Positions 11,710-23,413 of a stretch of 64,000 bases of DNA are shown here, piece after piece. How positions within the stretch are numbered: the stretch's first letter is position 1; each line of letters begins with the position of its first letter. Under the pieces are notes generated by a model that was not told the DNA's origin, did not search any database, and saw only the letters and a list, made by a program, of their open reading frames with translations. The stretch lies in NCBI GenBank assembly GCA_007922195.1, contig ML682007.1:18683414-18747413 (forward strand), given 5' to 3'. The stretch is from Podocnemis expansa (Eukaryota > Chordata > Testudines > Podocnemididae). The position numbers and the translations under genes are program-made.

Positions 11710-13590
11710 TTTATGACCAAAGATTTACTAAAGTAATGTGAATCTTAAGAAGGTAAAATGTAGTGGTAGAATTTAAAGCATGACTCATTTAACTGACTAT
11801 GTCTGGTTCATGAACTCACTGGCTGAACAGCCAGAAACAGCAATGACATTACAGTACTTCCTAGGATCAATGTTCCAGTTATGAAGTTATGCATTGCTTT
11901 AAACTTGAGTTAACCATACATTATCAAAAGTTGTCATGATTTTGCTGTGGGTACCACCACACTAACAAATAAAGACCATTGCCTTAGTTGAGGACTGATC
12001 CCAAGAGACCACCCAAAACTCCTCAAGGAAGACTCTCCTCTCCTTTTTCTTTCTAGTGTATTTATTTGCTGGCTGGGTGACTTTTTTTTTGGAAATCAGG
12101 CAATGTGTCTAGGAAAATAATGATGGTTTTATATGGACCCTTATACACTGTACTGTAGTGCAGCACCTCTGCAACACTACTGATTTCAGCTGCCATCAGA
12201 AAGGAGTCTTACAGCTCCTTCCAAGAGGCAATGTGAGGTGAGCATATAGCCCCACTAAGGACTTTCCCAAGGTGAGGTAAGAAACCTGTGGCACAGTAAT
12301 AAAACTCAGGTCTACTTGCCTTGGACTTTAACCTCTAGTCCATGTTTCAACCCATCATTCAAAGAAGTGGATTTCATTCTCAGAGACCTTGACAAAAAGA
12401 GGCCAGTCTATTTATAATCTCAGAAGAGATTTAAAATTACCTATTGTATATGCCCGTGATGGGATAATAAAAGTAATTACTGTATACAAATGGCATAGTC
12501 ATGTGGAGCTGGTACAACCTTAAAAGGGCTGGTGACACTTCATATCTAACTTTATCTGTCCAGGGTAGATAAGCGTCTGGTCCTTGTTCAATAAGAGCAC
12601 AGAGTGTTTTCATCATCACTGGTTTCTACAAAAATAAGTTTTTATAATCCACTTTAAAGAATGTCGCATGTGGCTTCTGGTGGTTTCACAATGTAGGGGA
12701 GGGCTCTCTCCACATTATTTTCTATCAGCTGGGTCAAGACTGCACGGAAACACCAACAGCGATATTAATGAAAGAACACACTGGTTAGCCTGTCCAATGC
12801 TTTTCTTCAGCATTGGGAACAGAAAAACTTCACATGAGGAACAGAAAAACTATCTTTTTTTTGACTGACTGTGCATGAGTGTTGCCGTAAATGTAAACAA
12901 AAGGTGGCATGCTTAAAGCACCAGAACCAATAGCAAAGTGAAAAAGAGATATCTATAAAAAGTAGATGAGCTAGATATTAAAATGTAATTTATTGTATGG
13001 AGATGAGCAATTTCCACAAAGGGAAAACAGGAAACATGCAAACTTCAATCTAAAAATTTAGAAGCCTTCAATAACTAACTAAAAGAACATGGAGAGCATT
13101 TCAGGTACTCCCTTTGAGTCTTACGTTCATTAAAAGGTTTGTCTTTCACAGATACTTGTGTGTGTTTAGTTCCACCTTACATGTACTACCTCTGAAGAAC
13201 ACTGCCATATTGAAACTCGGTCCATTTAAAAAAAATAAGAATTAAAGTAATTTAGGCACATTTACTATTGAGTAATTTCCTTTTTGTCCTAATCCAACCA
13301 TCGTTCATTCCAATGTTGCTGTATTAAAGTCCACAAAAAACAGGAGACATTGACTAAATGCACATAGTAAACCAATTGAAAGAGGAAAACTTCCTCTCCT
13401 ACTCTCAGTTTTAGTCTGAAAGCAATGAAATCTTGTGTTTCTGACACAAGGGACTGATGATAAAATAGTGATTTTAAGCAAGATTTAGATTACCTAGCAT
13501 GCAAGTTTGATATATAGCAGATTTTAATGCTGTTTTGCATTTGCACTTTAGTTATTTTCCTAAAGAAAGGCTGTTCTAGTAAATATACTG
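11710..13590. other. Intronic sequence with one MIR-like trace
   Basis: Mostly unique AT-rich intron. The piece at about 12270-12350 (GTGAGGTAAGAAACCTGTGG then CAGGTCTACTTGCC then TAACCTCTAGTCC) resembles the 3' half of a MIR-type SINE. Nothing else is recognised. Confidence 0.35.
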
Positions 13591-13699
13591 TAATCAGACC
13601 TTTAGAAAGTCTTTGACAAGGTCCCTCACAAAGGCTCTTAAAACAAGCAGTCATGGGATAACAGCAAAGGGCCTTTCATGGATAAGTAACTGGTTAAAA

Positions 13700-14961
13700 C
13701 AAGCTTGACTATCCTATGGCCTGTGGGCCAGACTCCGGCCTGCCAAGGGCTGTTACCTGGCTCACAGGACCACCTGCAAGCTGTAGCCACAGGGCACTTT
13801 TAAATGTCCTGTTACAGCACCACTGACCACATGGCCCAGGGTGGAAGACCTGGCTGAATTCTGACACTTAGAGCTCCAGCCGGGGGTGGGGGTGGAATAG
13901 CAGGGAAATCAGGACCCCTGCAGCGTGGAGCCAGGAAAGGAAAGAGGTGGGGAAAGGGGAAAACAATGGAATCCCACCAGGTATGGGGCTGGCAGGGGAA
14001 AGGGGAAGGTATGGAGATGGGAGGGGTGTGGAAGGAGACTGGAGAAGTACAGAGCTGGGAGTGCAAGAGAGGAAGGTGACTGGGACCAGGGAAGGTGTGG
14101 AGCCAGGAGGGGAAGGGACTGGAAGGAGAGAGAGGCATCAGGACCAGGGGAGGTGTGGAGTTGGGTGAGGGGTCAGGGCTGGGAAGAGAAAGGTGATTGG
14201 CAGGCACCAAGGTGCCTAGCCAAGAGCGAGAGAAGGAGACTAGGAGGGAAAAAAGGCAATGGAGACTAGGCAAGATGAGGAGCAGGAAGGGAGGAAGCTG
14301 ATGGGGACCAGACAAGATGTGGAGCAGGAGAGAGGAAGGCAACTGGACCCGTGAGGTGAGGAAGAGGATTGGCAGGCAGTGTGGTGCAGAGCTGGGAAAG
14401 GGACAACCACTCTACTCCCTGCCTTGCCCTATCCCCAGAGCTCTCCCCTGCCTCCCCACATGGCCACCCTTGCCCTGCCACATTCCACTGCCACCCCACA
14501 CCTCCCCTCCCTTGCCACCCTTGCTCGTCCATGCTCCCTCCACTCTCCTCTGCCTCCTGATATGGTCACCCATGCCCTCTCTTGCCCCGCCATGACTTCT
14601 TGCCACCTGTACACATTGACGTTTCCTTAAAAAAAATATAAAGGGAACTCCCTTTCAAATTCTCGCAAAATATGGTTTTATTAACAAATGAAAACTCACG
14701 TACAGCTGTGAAAGTTACACTTATATAGGTTACTGAGGGAAGATGGATATTATTTAGAAATTGTATTTAGGTATGAAATCTAAGTTTCTGCTTTTATAGA
14801 ACCAAACTGAGTTTGTAAACTGTTAATTTATTTTGACTGTTTAGTTTTAATTAATAAGATGAATTTCTACACCTTATCTATCCAAAATCTCCCCCCCCCC
14901 GTCCCAGAGTGAGAAAAAAATTGCAATATGGCCCCTTGGGCTAAAAGGTTGGAACTCATGG
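13700..14961. mobile_element. Non-autonomous hAT-type element inside CR1
   Basis: A 1262-bp insertion with a perfect 8-bp target duplication GGTTAAAA at 13692-13699 and 14962-14969. The ends are CAAGCTTGACTATCC on the left and, inverted, CCATGAGTTCCAACCTTTTA on the right, which resemble hAT termini. The inside is a GGRGTGTGGAG-type purine-rich irregular repeat (13860-14400) followed by a CT-rich block (14400-14620). No transposase is visible. Long open frames there reflect the purine/pyrimidine bias. Confidence 0.75.
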
Positions 14962-15297
14962 GGTTAAAATTTAAGTCATAAGGAATAGAAATAAAAGGTC
15001 AGTTTTCGGAATGGAGAGAGGTGAATAGTGGTGTCCTGGGGGGGAGGGAGGGGGGGATGGATACTATGACCAGTGCTGCTCAACATACTCATAACTGATC
15101 TGGAAAAAGGGACAAACAGTGAGCTGGCAAAATTTCCAGACAATACAAAATTACTCAAGAGAGTTAAGCATGAAGCAGACTGCAAAGAGTTACAAAGGGC
15201 TCTCAAAAAAATTGGTGAGAAAGCAACAAACAAAATGGCAGATGAAATTCTATGTTGATAATGGCAAAGAAATTCACACTGGGAAAAAATCTGAACC

Positions 15298-15334
15298 ACA
15301 CACACACACACACACCCCCCACCCACACACCCCA
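15298..15334. repeat. (CA)n/(CCCA)n simple repeat in CR1
   Basis: An uneven CA-rich microsatellite inside the CR1 relic. It interrupts the reading after NKMADEILC. Confidence 0.8.
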
Positions 15335-15982
15335 TTATGGGAATCAAAATTAGCTGTTACCACTTAAGAAAAGATCTTGGAGTCAGATAGTTCTTTGAAA
15401 TGTGCAGCAACAATCAAAAAAACTAACAGAATGTTAGGAACTATTAGAAAAGGGATAGAGAACAAGACAGAAAATATCAATGTCTCTTCATAAATGCATT
15501 GTTTGCTCACACCTTGAATGCTGTCTGTAGATCTGGTTTTCACATCTTAAAAAGGGTATCTTGGAATTGAAAAAGATACAGAGGAGGGCAAGTGAAGTGA
15601 TCAGGGATACAGAAAAGCTTCCACAGGAGAAGAGATTAAAAAGATAGTGACTTTTCCATTTTGTAAAAACATGAGTAAGGGAGATATGATATAAATCCAT
15701 AAAATCTTGACTGATGTGGAAAAAGTGAATAAGGAAACGTTATTTATTCTTTCATATAAGAAGCAGTGGTCACCCAATGAAATCAAGAGGTAGCAGGTTT
15801 AAAAAGAAACTTCACACAATGCGGAGTCTACCTGTGGAACTCTCTGCCAGGAGTTGTGAGGGCCAAAACTACAACAGGGTTCTAAAAAGAAATAGAAAAG
15901 TTCCCAAAGAGTAGGTCCATCAATGGCTGTTAGCCAGAATGGGGAGGGATGCAATACCTCTCTCTGAGTGTTCCTACTTTAG

Positions 15983-16062
15983 GGTTTCTCCCATAAAAGC
16001 TCATGTGAAAAATAAATGTTGATCTTTAAAAGTGCCACGGGGCTCCTTGTTTGTTTTCCCTA
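15983..16062 (+). repeat. Penelope-type 3' fragment in CR1
   Basis: It reads TTTCTCCCATAAAAGCTCAT, then AATAAATGTTGATC, then AAGTGCCACGGGGCTCCTTG and TTTGTTTT. It is the same repeat as the arms at 19149 and 45636 but a single 5'-truncated copy starting in the 3' half of the hammerhead-like stem II. Removing it rejoins the CR1 3' UTR. Confidence 0.6.
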
Positions 16063-16494
16063 CCTTCTGTTTGTTAGAAGCTGGGAGTGGATGATGGGAT
16101 GGATCACTTGATGACTACCTCTTCTGCTCATTTCCTCTGAAACACCTAGCGCTGGCCATTACTGGAAGTCACAATCCTAGACTAGATGGACAATTGGTCT
16201 GACTGAGTATGGTTATTCTTATTCTTAGTACTTGGTAACCATTAAAACATGATGATTTTAACAAAATTTCAGATACATTATCTACACACATTCATACAAG
16301 GCACTGTATAGCTTCGTGTACACTTATTAATATTTATGTCTTCTAAAAGTGGTAGATGATACAGTTATTTACTAGATGACTCATTTTTATTCATTTGTGA
16401 CAAGCTGCATTTGGAAACTGGAATGCAATTAGACACGCACATAGACAGCACATTAAATAAGTAGATAAACCCAAAACATGTTTACAGTTCAAAT

Positions 16495-16883
16495 CAGGGG
16501 CGTCGCTGGCACCTGGCACCCGGGGCATGTGCCCCAAGTGCCTGGCGCAGCCTCTGCCTCTCCCGGCCCCAGCACTGGCCCTGGCTGGAGATCCAGGTTG
16601 GGCCACCTGCAGCAGCACCTGCCGCTCCCAGCCCCGTCACAGGCCTGGCCCCCCGCAGTGGCAGCTGCCACTCCCAGCCCCAGCCCCAGGTGGGAATTCA
16701 GGCCCGGCCACCTGTGGCAGCACCTGCCTCTCTCAGCCCCGTCCCCAGCCGGTGATCCAGGGCCAGGTTGGCAGCATCAGACCCCGGTGCAGAATTGGGG
16801 CTGGGAGGTGGGGCCCATGGCCAGGGCAGGGCCCAGGCCTAGGCCAAGGCCCTGGGTCTTTCCCCATGGCAGCGATGTTCCTT
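16495..16883. mobile_element. GC-rich hAT-type MITE
   Basis: It starts CAGGGGCGTCGCTGGCACCT and ends GGCAGCGATGTTCCTT, giving imperfect inverted termini. A perfect 8-bp duplication GTTCAAAT flanks it (16487-16494 and 16884-16891). The interior is extremely GC-rich, with GGGGCATGTGCCCC near the left end. A related element lies at 28278. Open frames on both strands are compositional. Confidence 0.7.
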
Positions 16884-16891
16884 GTTCAAAT

Positions 16892-17548
16892 TATGTGACT
16901 TATTAAACAAAGGAAGTATTAGTAGTACTCAGTTAACTGAAAGGATTGTTTCTGATCAACATGTCTTACAAGATTTAAGAACTAGTAGCGCTCATCCCAT
17001 CATGCTTGGTTTTAAGCTATAGATTAGGAAAAAACTGCTTTTCTAATTCTCAATCTTTTTCTCAACATAGAGTTAAGTAATCACCTAACTATACCAACTG
17101 AACAAGCTGACAGGAAGAAAAGTTTTCTCCGCAGAAGAAGCTACTACAGTCAAAAAAAACCTCATTCAGCATATCAAACAACTATGGTGCCATGTCCTTA
17201 CCCAGTTCAGTTGTATGACTTCCATTAAAATTTAAGAAATAAATATAGACTTAAAAGAATTGTCATAGATTATAGTATACTTAAACCTTAATACAGGTTG
17301 TCCATTTCAAGTGTGATTTTCGGTTTTAAAAAACCCCCATTTCACAATAATTGGTTTAATAAAAACAGTTATCTACTCTGGTTTCGTATATTGTTGTAAT
17401 CTCAACGCCTTAGCTTTTACAAACCAGGACAAAGATGAGATGAGATGAGAGCCATGTACACATACTAACAGACTGCTTTGTTCTACTCTACTCTCACAAG
17501 CATCAAGACATCAGTAAAAATGCAAACAATGCAATCCAAGTAGGATTT
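16892..17548. other. Intronic sequence, nothing recognised
   Basis: AT-rich unique-looking sequence. A short GATGA run lies at 17436-17450. No gene or repeat is recognised. Confidence 0.5.
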
Positions 17549-17622
17549 TCTCCCATAAAAGTGCATGTGATAAATACATGTCAGTCTTTAAAAGTGCCAC
17601 AAGACTTGTTTGTTTTGCAGAT
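17549..17622 (+). repeat. Penelope-type 3' fragment
   Basis: It reads TTTCTCCCATAAAAGTGCAT, then AAATACATGTCAGTCTTTAA, then AGTGCCACAAGACTTG and TTTGTTTT. Its 5' truncation point is almost the same as in the copy at 15983. Confidence 0.55.
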
Positions 17623-17915
17623 TAATAACCTAATTATACTTGATTAGCAGTCACACATGTTAATTCCTTCACATAACTTCACCTACACACAAATATTCTC
17701 ATTAACAGCCTGTATTTCTGTCATATGCTATTTAACATCTAACCAACAGGAAAGACGCTCAATTTCCTCTTCCTGTGATCTACTCTGGATCCATATGCAG
17801 AAAGTGAAGCACTTCCAAGTAAGAGATTTGAAGAATCAATCTTTCTTTTTCCCATTAACTGTTAAACTACTCTGCAGGAGGTCCATCATGCTAGGGATCC
17901 ACTTACACTGCAATT

Positions 17916-18125
17916 AGTCACCTGTGGCAAGCCTGTGCCAGCTGATTTGAGCTAGTGGGACAGTTAATTGAAAGGCAACATTTGGACTCAGGCTGCAGCC
18001 TGAGCTCTGGAACCCCCCCACCAGCCAAGCTCCTAGGGTGCAGGCTCCAACCCAAGCCTGAACATCTACACCCCCATTAAACAGCCCCTTAGCCCGGGTC
18101 AGCTGGGGGGGGGGGTTAACCACAA
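17916..18125 (-). repeat. GC-rich dispersed repeat fragment
   Basis: The minus strand runs GGTTAACC, a C-run, AGCTGACCCGGGCTAAGGGG, then GGGGGTGTAGATGTTCAGGC and TGGAGCCTGCACCCTAGG. It is composition-shifted relative to its flanks and resembles a dispersed reptile repeat I know by sight, but I cannot assign a family. Confidence 0.4.
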
Positions 18126-19148
18126 TGTTGATATACCATAAGGATGATTCTTTCATCTATGTAGAAGCATACTATTCAATCAGCTGTTCTATTTTACCTG
18201 TTTAATAAGGGAGAGAATTTCTTCTCCATTTGCATTGTGCTATTCTAAAACAAAGAATTATTCCACTTCACCTCAGTGGAGTTCTCAATAGGCTAGACTA
18301 TAACATTGCTTATGAAGTATCCAATACACATTATCAAGCACTTATGTAGCACTTTTCTGGTCTCAAGAACTCTAAAATCCAATCAATCAATCTACATCTA
18401 TAGAAAACATGAGTTAATGGTCACAATCACTGGAGTTCAGTACATTCTGTGCTGGAATTATGCGGCCGAGGTGCAATATAGTACTGAAATAGCATATAAA
18501 CATCTTCAAGTTATACAAGGTACTAAAGTGCCTTTTTCAAAGAGATTTACATTGGCTAAAGCAAAATGCATAAAGGAAAATCAGTAGAGGGAAACAGTAG
18601 AAAAGCTACTTTTTACTGTTTCGAATCAGCCCCAAAGGCAATATACATCACTGCACTTAGATCCCTAGATAGCAGGAATTCTGCTTGAACCAAGAGCTGG
18701 GCCCTCAACAGTGTTCAGATTAGTATTTTTTTTAAAAATGAGCATAGACAAAGCTTTGTTTCTTTCAAGCATCTGACTTTGTTCTTCACTTTTCAGTTTA
18801 CTTATATTATCTGTGAAATGTTTTATTGTTAAGGGAAGGAAAATCCTTTACAAATGTCTACTAGATTCAGCCAGTTTACTGAAGTAGATCTTTCTATGGT
18901 ATACCAATATATTTAGCCTTACCATTGCCACTTTTAGCAAACAGAGCTGTTACTTACAGTACATGTGACAGTTAAGCTTATATACAAAGAAACACTGCAA
19001 GACTGATCATTGAAAAATTGTATTTCTAGATAGCTGAAAATATCTTAGACATATTGTAGTCGGTGGTTCTTGAACAGAGAGCTGCGAGGCTTAGGGCTAT
19101 TTGATGAACAATAAAATCAACATGTTCTGTGTTAGTCTAGTTCAGTGA
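18126..19148. other. Intronic sequence, weak ancient-repeat traces
   Basis: Mostly unique. The piece at 18310-18600 (AGCACTTATGTAGCACTTTT near the start and TTTCAAAGAGATTTACATTG near the end) has the look of an old LINE tail in antisense, but it is too diverged to name. Confidence 0.3.
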
Positions 19149-19350
19149 AAAACAAACAAGGAGCCTAGTGACTCTTTAAAAGACTAACAAATTTATTGCA
19201 TGAACTTTTGTGGGAGGAAATCCTACTTTGGCAGACACCCATACTTCTCTATCGTCAAGCGTCTGCCAAAGTGCGATTTTCTTCCACATAAACTTACTTG
19301 TTAAATAAATTTGTTGGTCTTTAAGAGTCATTAGATTCCTTGTTTGTTTT
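19149..19350. repeat. Penelope-type foldback repeat
   Basis: The left arm (19149-19238) reads AAACAAACAAGGAGCCTAG, GACTAACAAATTTATTGCAT and CTACTTTGGCAGACAC. The right arm (19259-19350) is its inverted counterpart, from GCGTCTGCCAAAGTGCG to AGATTCCTTGTTTGTTTT. The loop is 20 nt. Each arm holds a degenerate hammerhead-like core (CTGCCAAAGT...CCACATAAAC on the right arm). The arms are clearly diverged from each other. Confidence 0.65.
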
Positions 19351-19372
19351 GATAAAATCAAAATGTGTACTA

Positions 19373-19394
19373 TATACTATACATGTATAGTATA
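19373..19394. repeat. 22-bp perfect AT-rich palindrome
   Basis: Perfect inverted symmetry centred on ACATGT (19381-19386). It lies 23 bp to the right of the foldback repeat. Its base content makes a chance origin possible. Confidence 0.8.
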
Positions 19395-22300
19395 CTAAAA
19401 ACATAAAAAACCTCATCCACACTAATATTCACAACCACTGAAAACTTAAAATTTTAATAAAACACAAATTTATCAAGACTTTACCTAACTACCATATACT
19501 TTCAACATTTTCTTTCTGATTGCTAAGATATATGCAAAAAGTGTTCTTCATTAAGTTCAGATAGCCATGTTAATATTAAGGGTATACTGCTTTGAAGTGC
19601 AAGAAAATGCTAATGCTATTTTAATTTTCAAGTACATAGCGGGTGATACAACACAGAGAACAAAGATAGATGGGAACTGTCCCTTCCAAATCTCACAAGT
19701 TACTGTTTCATTCACTTCTGCAATCAAAAATGCCATACAAACTTTCACTAGAAAAATTCAGTTGTGCCTACAGACTAATCTGTGTGTGAGGAAAGATACT
19801 GCCAAACTGATTAACTTAAAAACAAAGATGAAGAGACACGAGTTAAGCATGAGGAACTGTTGTACATGTGTGGCAGATGGACTGGCATACATCAGAACAG
19901 CTCCAAAATGGTAGAAAAGGGAGGAATTATTCCAGAATTTGCCCCAAAAATTTACTTTTGAAGAGTACTTGAATACAGATATACAGAAGATGCATAGCTC
20001 TCTCTCCACAGACTTCTCTTTAATGATCTTCAGAATATATACATCCATTTCCCAAAGCCATATTTAAGATGGTGAACATGTGTTTTAAAAAGGCCTAACT
20101 TAAGAATGTACAAGAAACATAGGAAAAAATTAACTAAACTTTCACGCTAACAGAATCTGTTGCATCACTTTACATAGGATACATTACTTCAAGGGGGGAA
20201 AATCCTCCTGTGTTTCAATAATGCTCAGGTACCACTACAAACTAATTTCCTCAGCTTTGTTAAGAACTGAGTTTGCTTTCTTTAATTCACTGAATTATGA
20301 CTATTTGTGTGACTCACACCTGTGTTATTAAAAGTTTACTTTGGTATTCATGTTATCTACTACAAACGTCCCTCATAGACAAAAACAACAAAGCAATTAG
20401 AAAACTTCAGTGAGAAAAATACTAGACAATACAGGCAAAATAAACAAAATCAGAAAAGTTAATTGATATCACATTATTTGCTGGAAAGATCTTGGAACTT
20501 GGTATTTTAAGCACCTTGCTTTATTGAGCTCTTCTTTCAATTACGAGGAGCAGTATGTTATATTTATGGATAGTTTTGAACAAGACGGATGGATAAAATG
20601 TCTCTCCCCCTTCCCTTCCCTACACCTCCGTCAAGAATACATTCTAAGATTTTTCCAAGCAAATAATGTAACATCTATTAAATTTCCTGATTTCATCCAA
20701 ATTATAATTCACCTGAGTTATAAATCCAAAATGGCTTCAGCTAAAAACCATTTTGTCATGTTGACACTCCTGAGCAGTAGCTTTTCTTAATGGGGGGGGG
20801 GGGGAGAAGGAAAGAAGCAAGACAGAGAATTCTTTGTTTAAAATACAAATAAAAACTTTGTGAATTGACTATTGCTGAATTCAGAATCAACTGCAGAAGC
20901 TGCTGGCTGGAGATGGGGACAACACATATGAGGACGAGAGGCAGGGAGATTGCGAAAGATGTAGAGCCATTAGCAGAAGCATAGAGCCATGCTATCTGGC
21001 CTCAGAATGGGGGTGCAAAGCAGCAGACTGGCCAAGCATCGAATGGGACCAAAGGGCAAAAAGATATAGCAGCAGGGTATCTATTTATGGAATCAACCAA
21101 GAAGACAAAGTTAAAGATAGCTGAGTGGTGTTAATCAAGCAAAAAGTGATGTCAGATTATATGGCAGAAGGCGACAGGCTGAATTCCATTACTGCTCATT
21201 TTCCAGACTAATTCTGGAGGTTTTGTAGCTGATTTCTGCTAAACAACACACTTCTTTTTTAGGATTACTTCGAACAGAAAGATTTAAATATGATTTCCCC
21301 TCCCCACCTAGAGTCCAGATAAATTTATGAATAATTAGGTCACTGAACCTATAAAGAGAAAGCCTTTCTTTTAATAATGTATTGATGTAAGACACCCAGG
21401 TGCTTTGGAAATTGGCAGAGATATTAATTTCTAAAGTATCTCACTTTGCAATGTAAAGGTCATTCAATATAGCAAGGCTCCCAGCTGTTCAAGGCACAGA
21501 CTGAAACACTACTTAGGAAAACACTTGGCATACCAGAAGACACCAGAGGAAAAAAGTACTTACATGACTACCTAATACTGACTATTCTCTGTGGGCAAAG
21601 ATAAATGTCTCATCTTGAAAAACTGGGGAGGATTCTAAACATTCTGTAACTACAGGCTACCTGTAACTGAAAGTCAGCACAAAAATTGTGCACTATTTTG
21701 GGCAACAGTGTGCATGTGATACAATTTTAATTCCTACATTTCAGAAATGTTCTATATTGAATACTCCGTGTTTGAGCCTCAAAAAACAGGCTTCAGTCTC
21801 CCTATAGCTGGCAACATCTCATAAATATTACTTGCTGAAGTGCCAGCATTAAAAAAAAGTTTGTGCATATGAATGTGTTTGTATATATGAATACATGTAC
21901 ACACCCCCAATCACCTCTGTGAAAGACACTAGGGTTGCTACAGGACCAAATGGACACATTTTCTAGAGGTTTTAATGTTCCTCCAAAATTCCAAAGAATG
22001 TTCAAAGATGTGCCATCTTAATAATACGAAGATTTTCAGATTGTCTTTTTTCTTGTCAGTCACTTAAGCAGTGGGGATTTAAAACTTCAAACTCTAAATG
22101 TCTTCAGTGACATAGATACAGATGCTTTGTAAGAGAATCTGGAAAATAAAACTATTTCTTTTCCCTTTTGGTCAACAAGGCAAAACTGCATGTTGAACAT
22201 GTGGGTTTCTGTAATAAATGTGCACAGACACATGCACATATATGAACAAACACGCACAAAACCAGATATCCAGACACAGCCCTTCTCCTACCAGCAACCT

Positions 22301-22640
22301 GCCAAAACCATGTCAGCCTCACAGAATTCTTCCCCACACATAAGTCTTCCCTCCTGCCTTTTGGATGGCAAAGAGCTAACAATTCAGAGAGTCTCTTTGC
22401 ATGTGCCTGTTGCCACAAGCTTCACATTTCATCTAAAAGTGAGAATTCATTTGTCCCCTTTTGCAAAATTTAAACTGAATGCATGATCTAATACTGTCAA
22501 AGTATCTCTTAATCAGACTCCAGTGTATTCCAGCCATTGGATTTGACACAGAATCCACCCCTCACTGCAGAAATGTGCTCCAGGATTTAAGCTTTCATTT
22601 TCTAGAACAATTATGTCTTGATTAATCGTTTATATCATGG
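19395..22640. other. Intronic sequence, nothing recognised
   Basis: AT-rich unique-looking intron with a G-run at 20793-20804. I looked for splice-bordered exons and repeat ends on both strands and saw none. Confidence 0.45.
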
Positions 22641-22649
22641 CAGCATCCA

Positions 22650-22760
22650 GAAGCTACCTTCAGGATCAGAGCTGTGCTGTGCTGGGCTCCAAACACACAT
22701 TAAGAGAGTGTCCCTATCCTAAAGAGCCTAAAATCCAATTTTACAAAAAAGGCATAAGCG
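22650..22760 (-). repeat. LINE tail trace
   Basis: GTGCTGGGCTCCAAACACAC followed by GAGTGTCCCTATCCTAAAGA and GCCTAAAATCC is the antisense of the tail at 8648-8720 (GTAAACCCTCTGGGATAGGG then GTATTACACCTAGCACAATA). It is an old truncated LINE 3' end. Confidence 0.45.
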
Positions 22761-22859
22761 AGTGTTATAAATGCAAGGGACGGAGAAGGACACTAGTAGA
22801 GAAGAGAGGTTGAAAAGAGATAAGAACACATAATGAGAGCCAGTCCATGTGACAATTCT

Positions 22860-23220
22860 GTTGGAAAATTAAATAAATTAGATGCCAATAAACTTACTGG
22901 CCCTTTTGGATACAAAGAAAAACCTTTACAATGAAAACCAAGTGAAAACGAATGGATTGTTGTATTCCTGAGTCTGCAAACATTTCAGACAACTTCTGTC
23001 ACTTCAACGGGTCCCATTCATCTCAATGTATGTTGACATTTAAACTGTTAATTATTTCGACTGATTGTCTTGGCAGAAGTTTCCAGTCAGCTCACAATCC
23101 CCTCAGTGACAAAAGCCCCAAATGTCCCTGTTGTTGGTTGCCAAGACATTCAGCTTGCTCTGTGATAAATTTTATAATGTAGCTGCAAATGTTTATAATG
23201 TTGCAAATACAACACTCCAG
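22860..23220. other. Unique sequence, possible conserved non-coding element
   Basis: Repeat-free stretch of balanced composition containing TTAATTATTTCGACTGATTG (23047-23066) and CAGCTCACAATCCCCTCAGT. It has the texture of a conserved regulatory block but nothing in the window alone proves it. Confidence 0.25.
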
Positions 23221-23413
23221 CATCAAAATTTAAGAGGCACAGTAAAATAAAGTCTATTCGACATCAAAACCATGAGATACTTCAATAATATCACTATTTC
23301 ATTATTTAAATAGGTGGGTTGTTTTTTTTTAATGTAACTGACACTATTACAAAATTCAGCACTGACAGGCGAAAACCAAGGAAGCCTTGTGGCAGAATTT
23401 AGGACCTGACTTA

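Larger units (their letters stand above)
13595..16235 (+). pseudogene. CR1 LINE relic, interrupted twice
   Basis: 3' half of a chicken-repeat-1 LINE. The first piece (13595-13699) reads KAFDKVPH-like in shifted frames at an RT motif. The CR1 sequence resumes at 14970 with LLNILITDLEKG (15073 on), ELAKFPDNTKLLK (degenerate FADDTKL box), and further motifs down to a 3' end resembling TAGATGGACAATTGGTCTGA then a TTCTTATTCTTA tail (16185-16232). It is broken by a hAT-type element (13700-14961) and a Penelope-type fragment (15983-16062). Stops and shifts are frequent and the copy is dead. Confidence 0.75.

Noticed and set aside
13812..14630. Many open frames on both strands, up to 176 codons
   Set aside because: The sequence is a purine-rich then pyrimidine-rich repeat inside a transposon, so stop codons are rare by composition.
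16478..16906. Open frame of 142 codons
   Set aside because: It coincides with a GC-rich MITE that has a perfect 8-bp target duplication.
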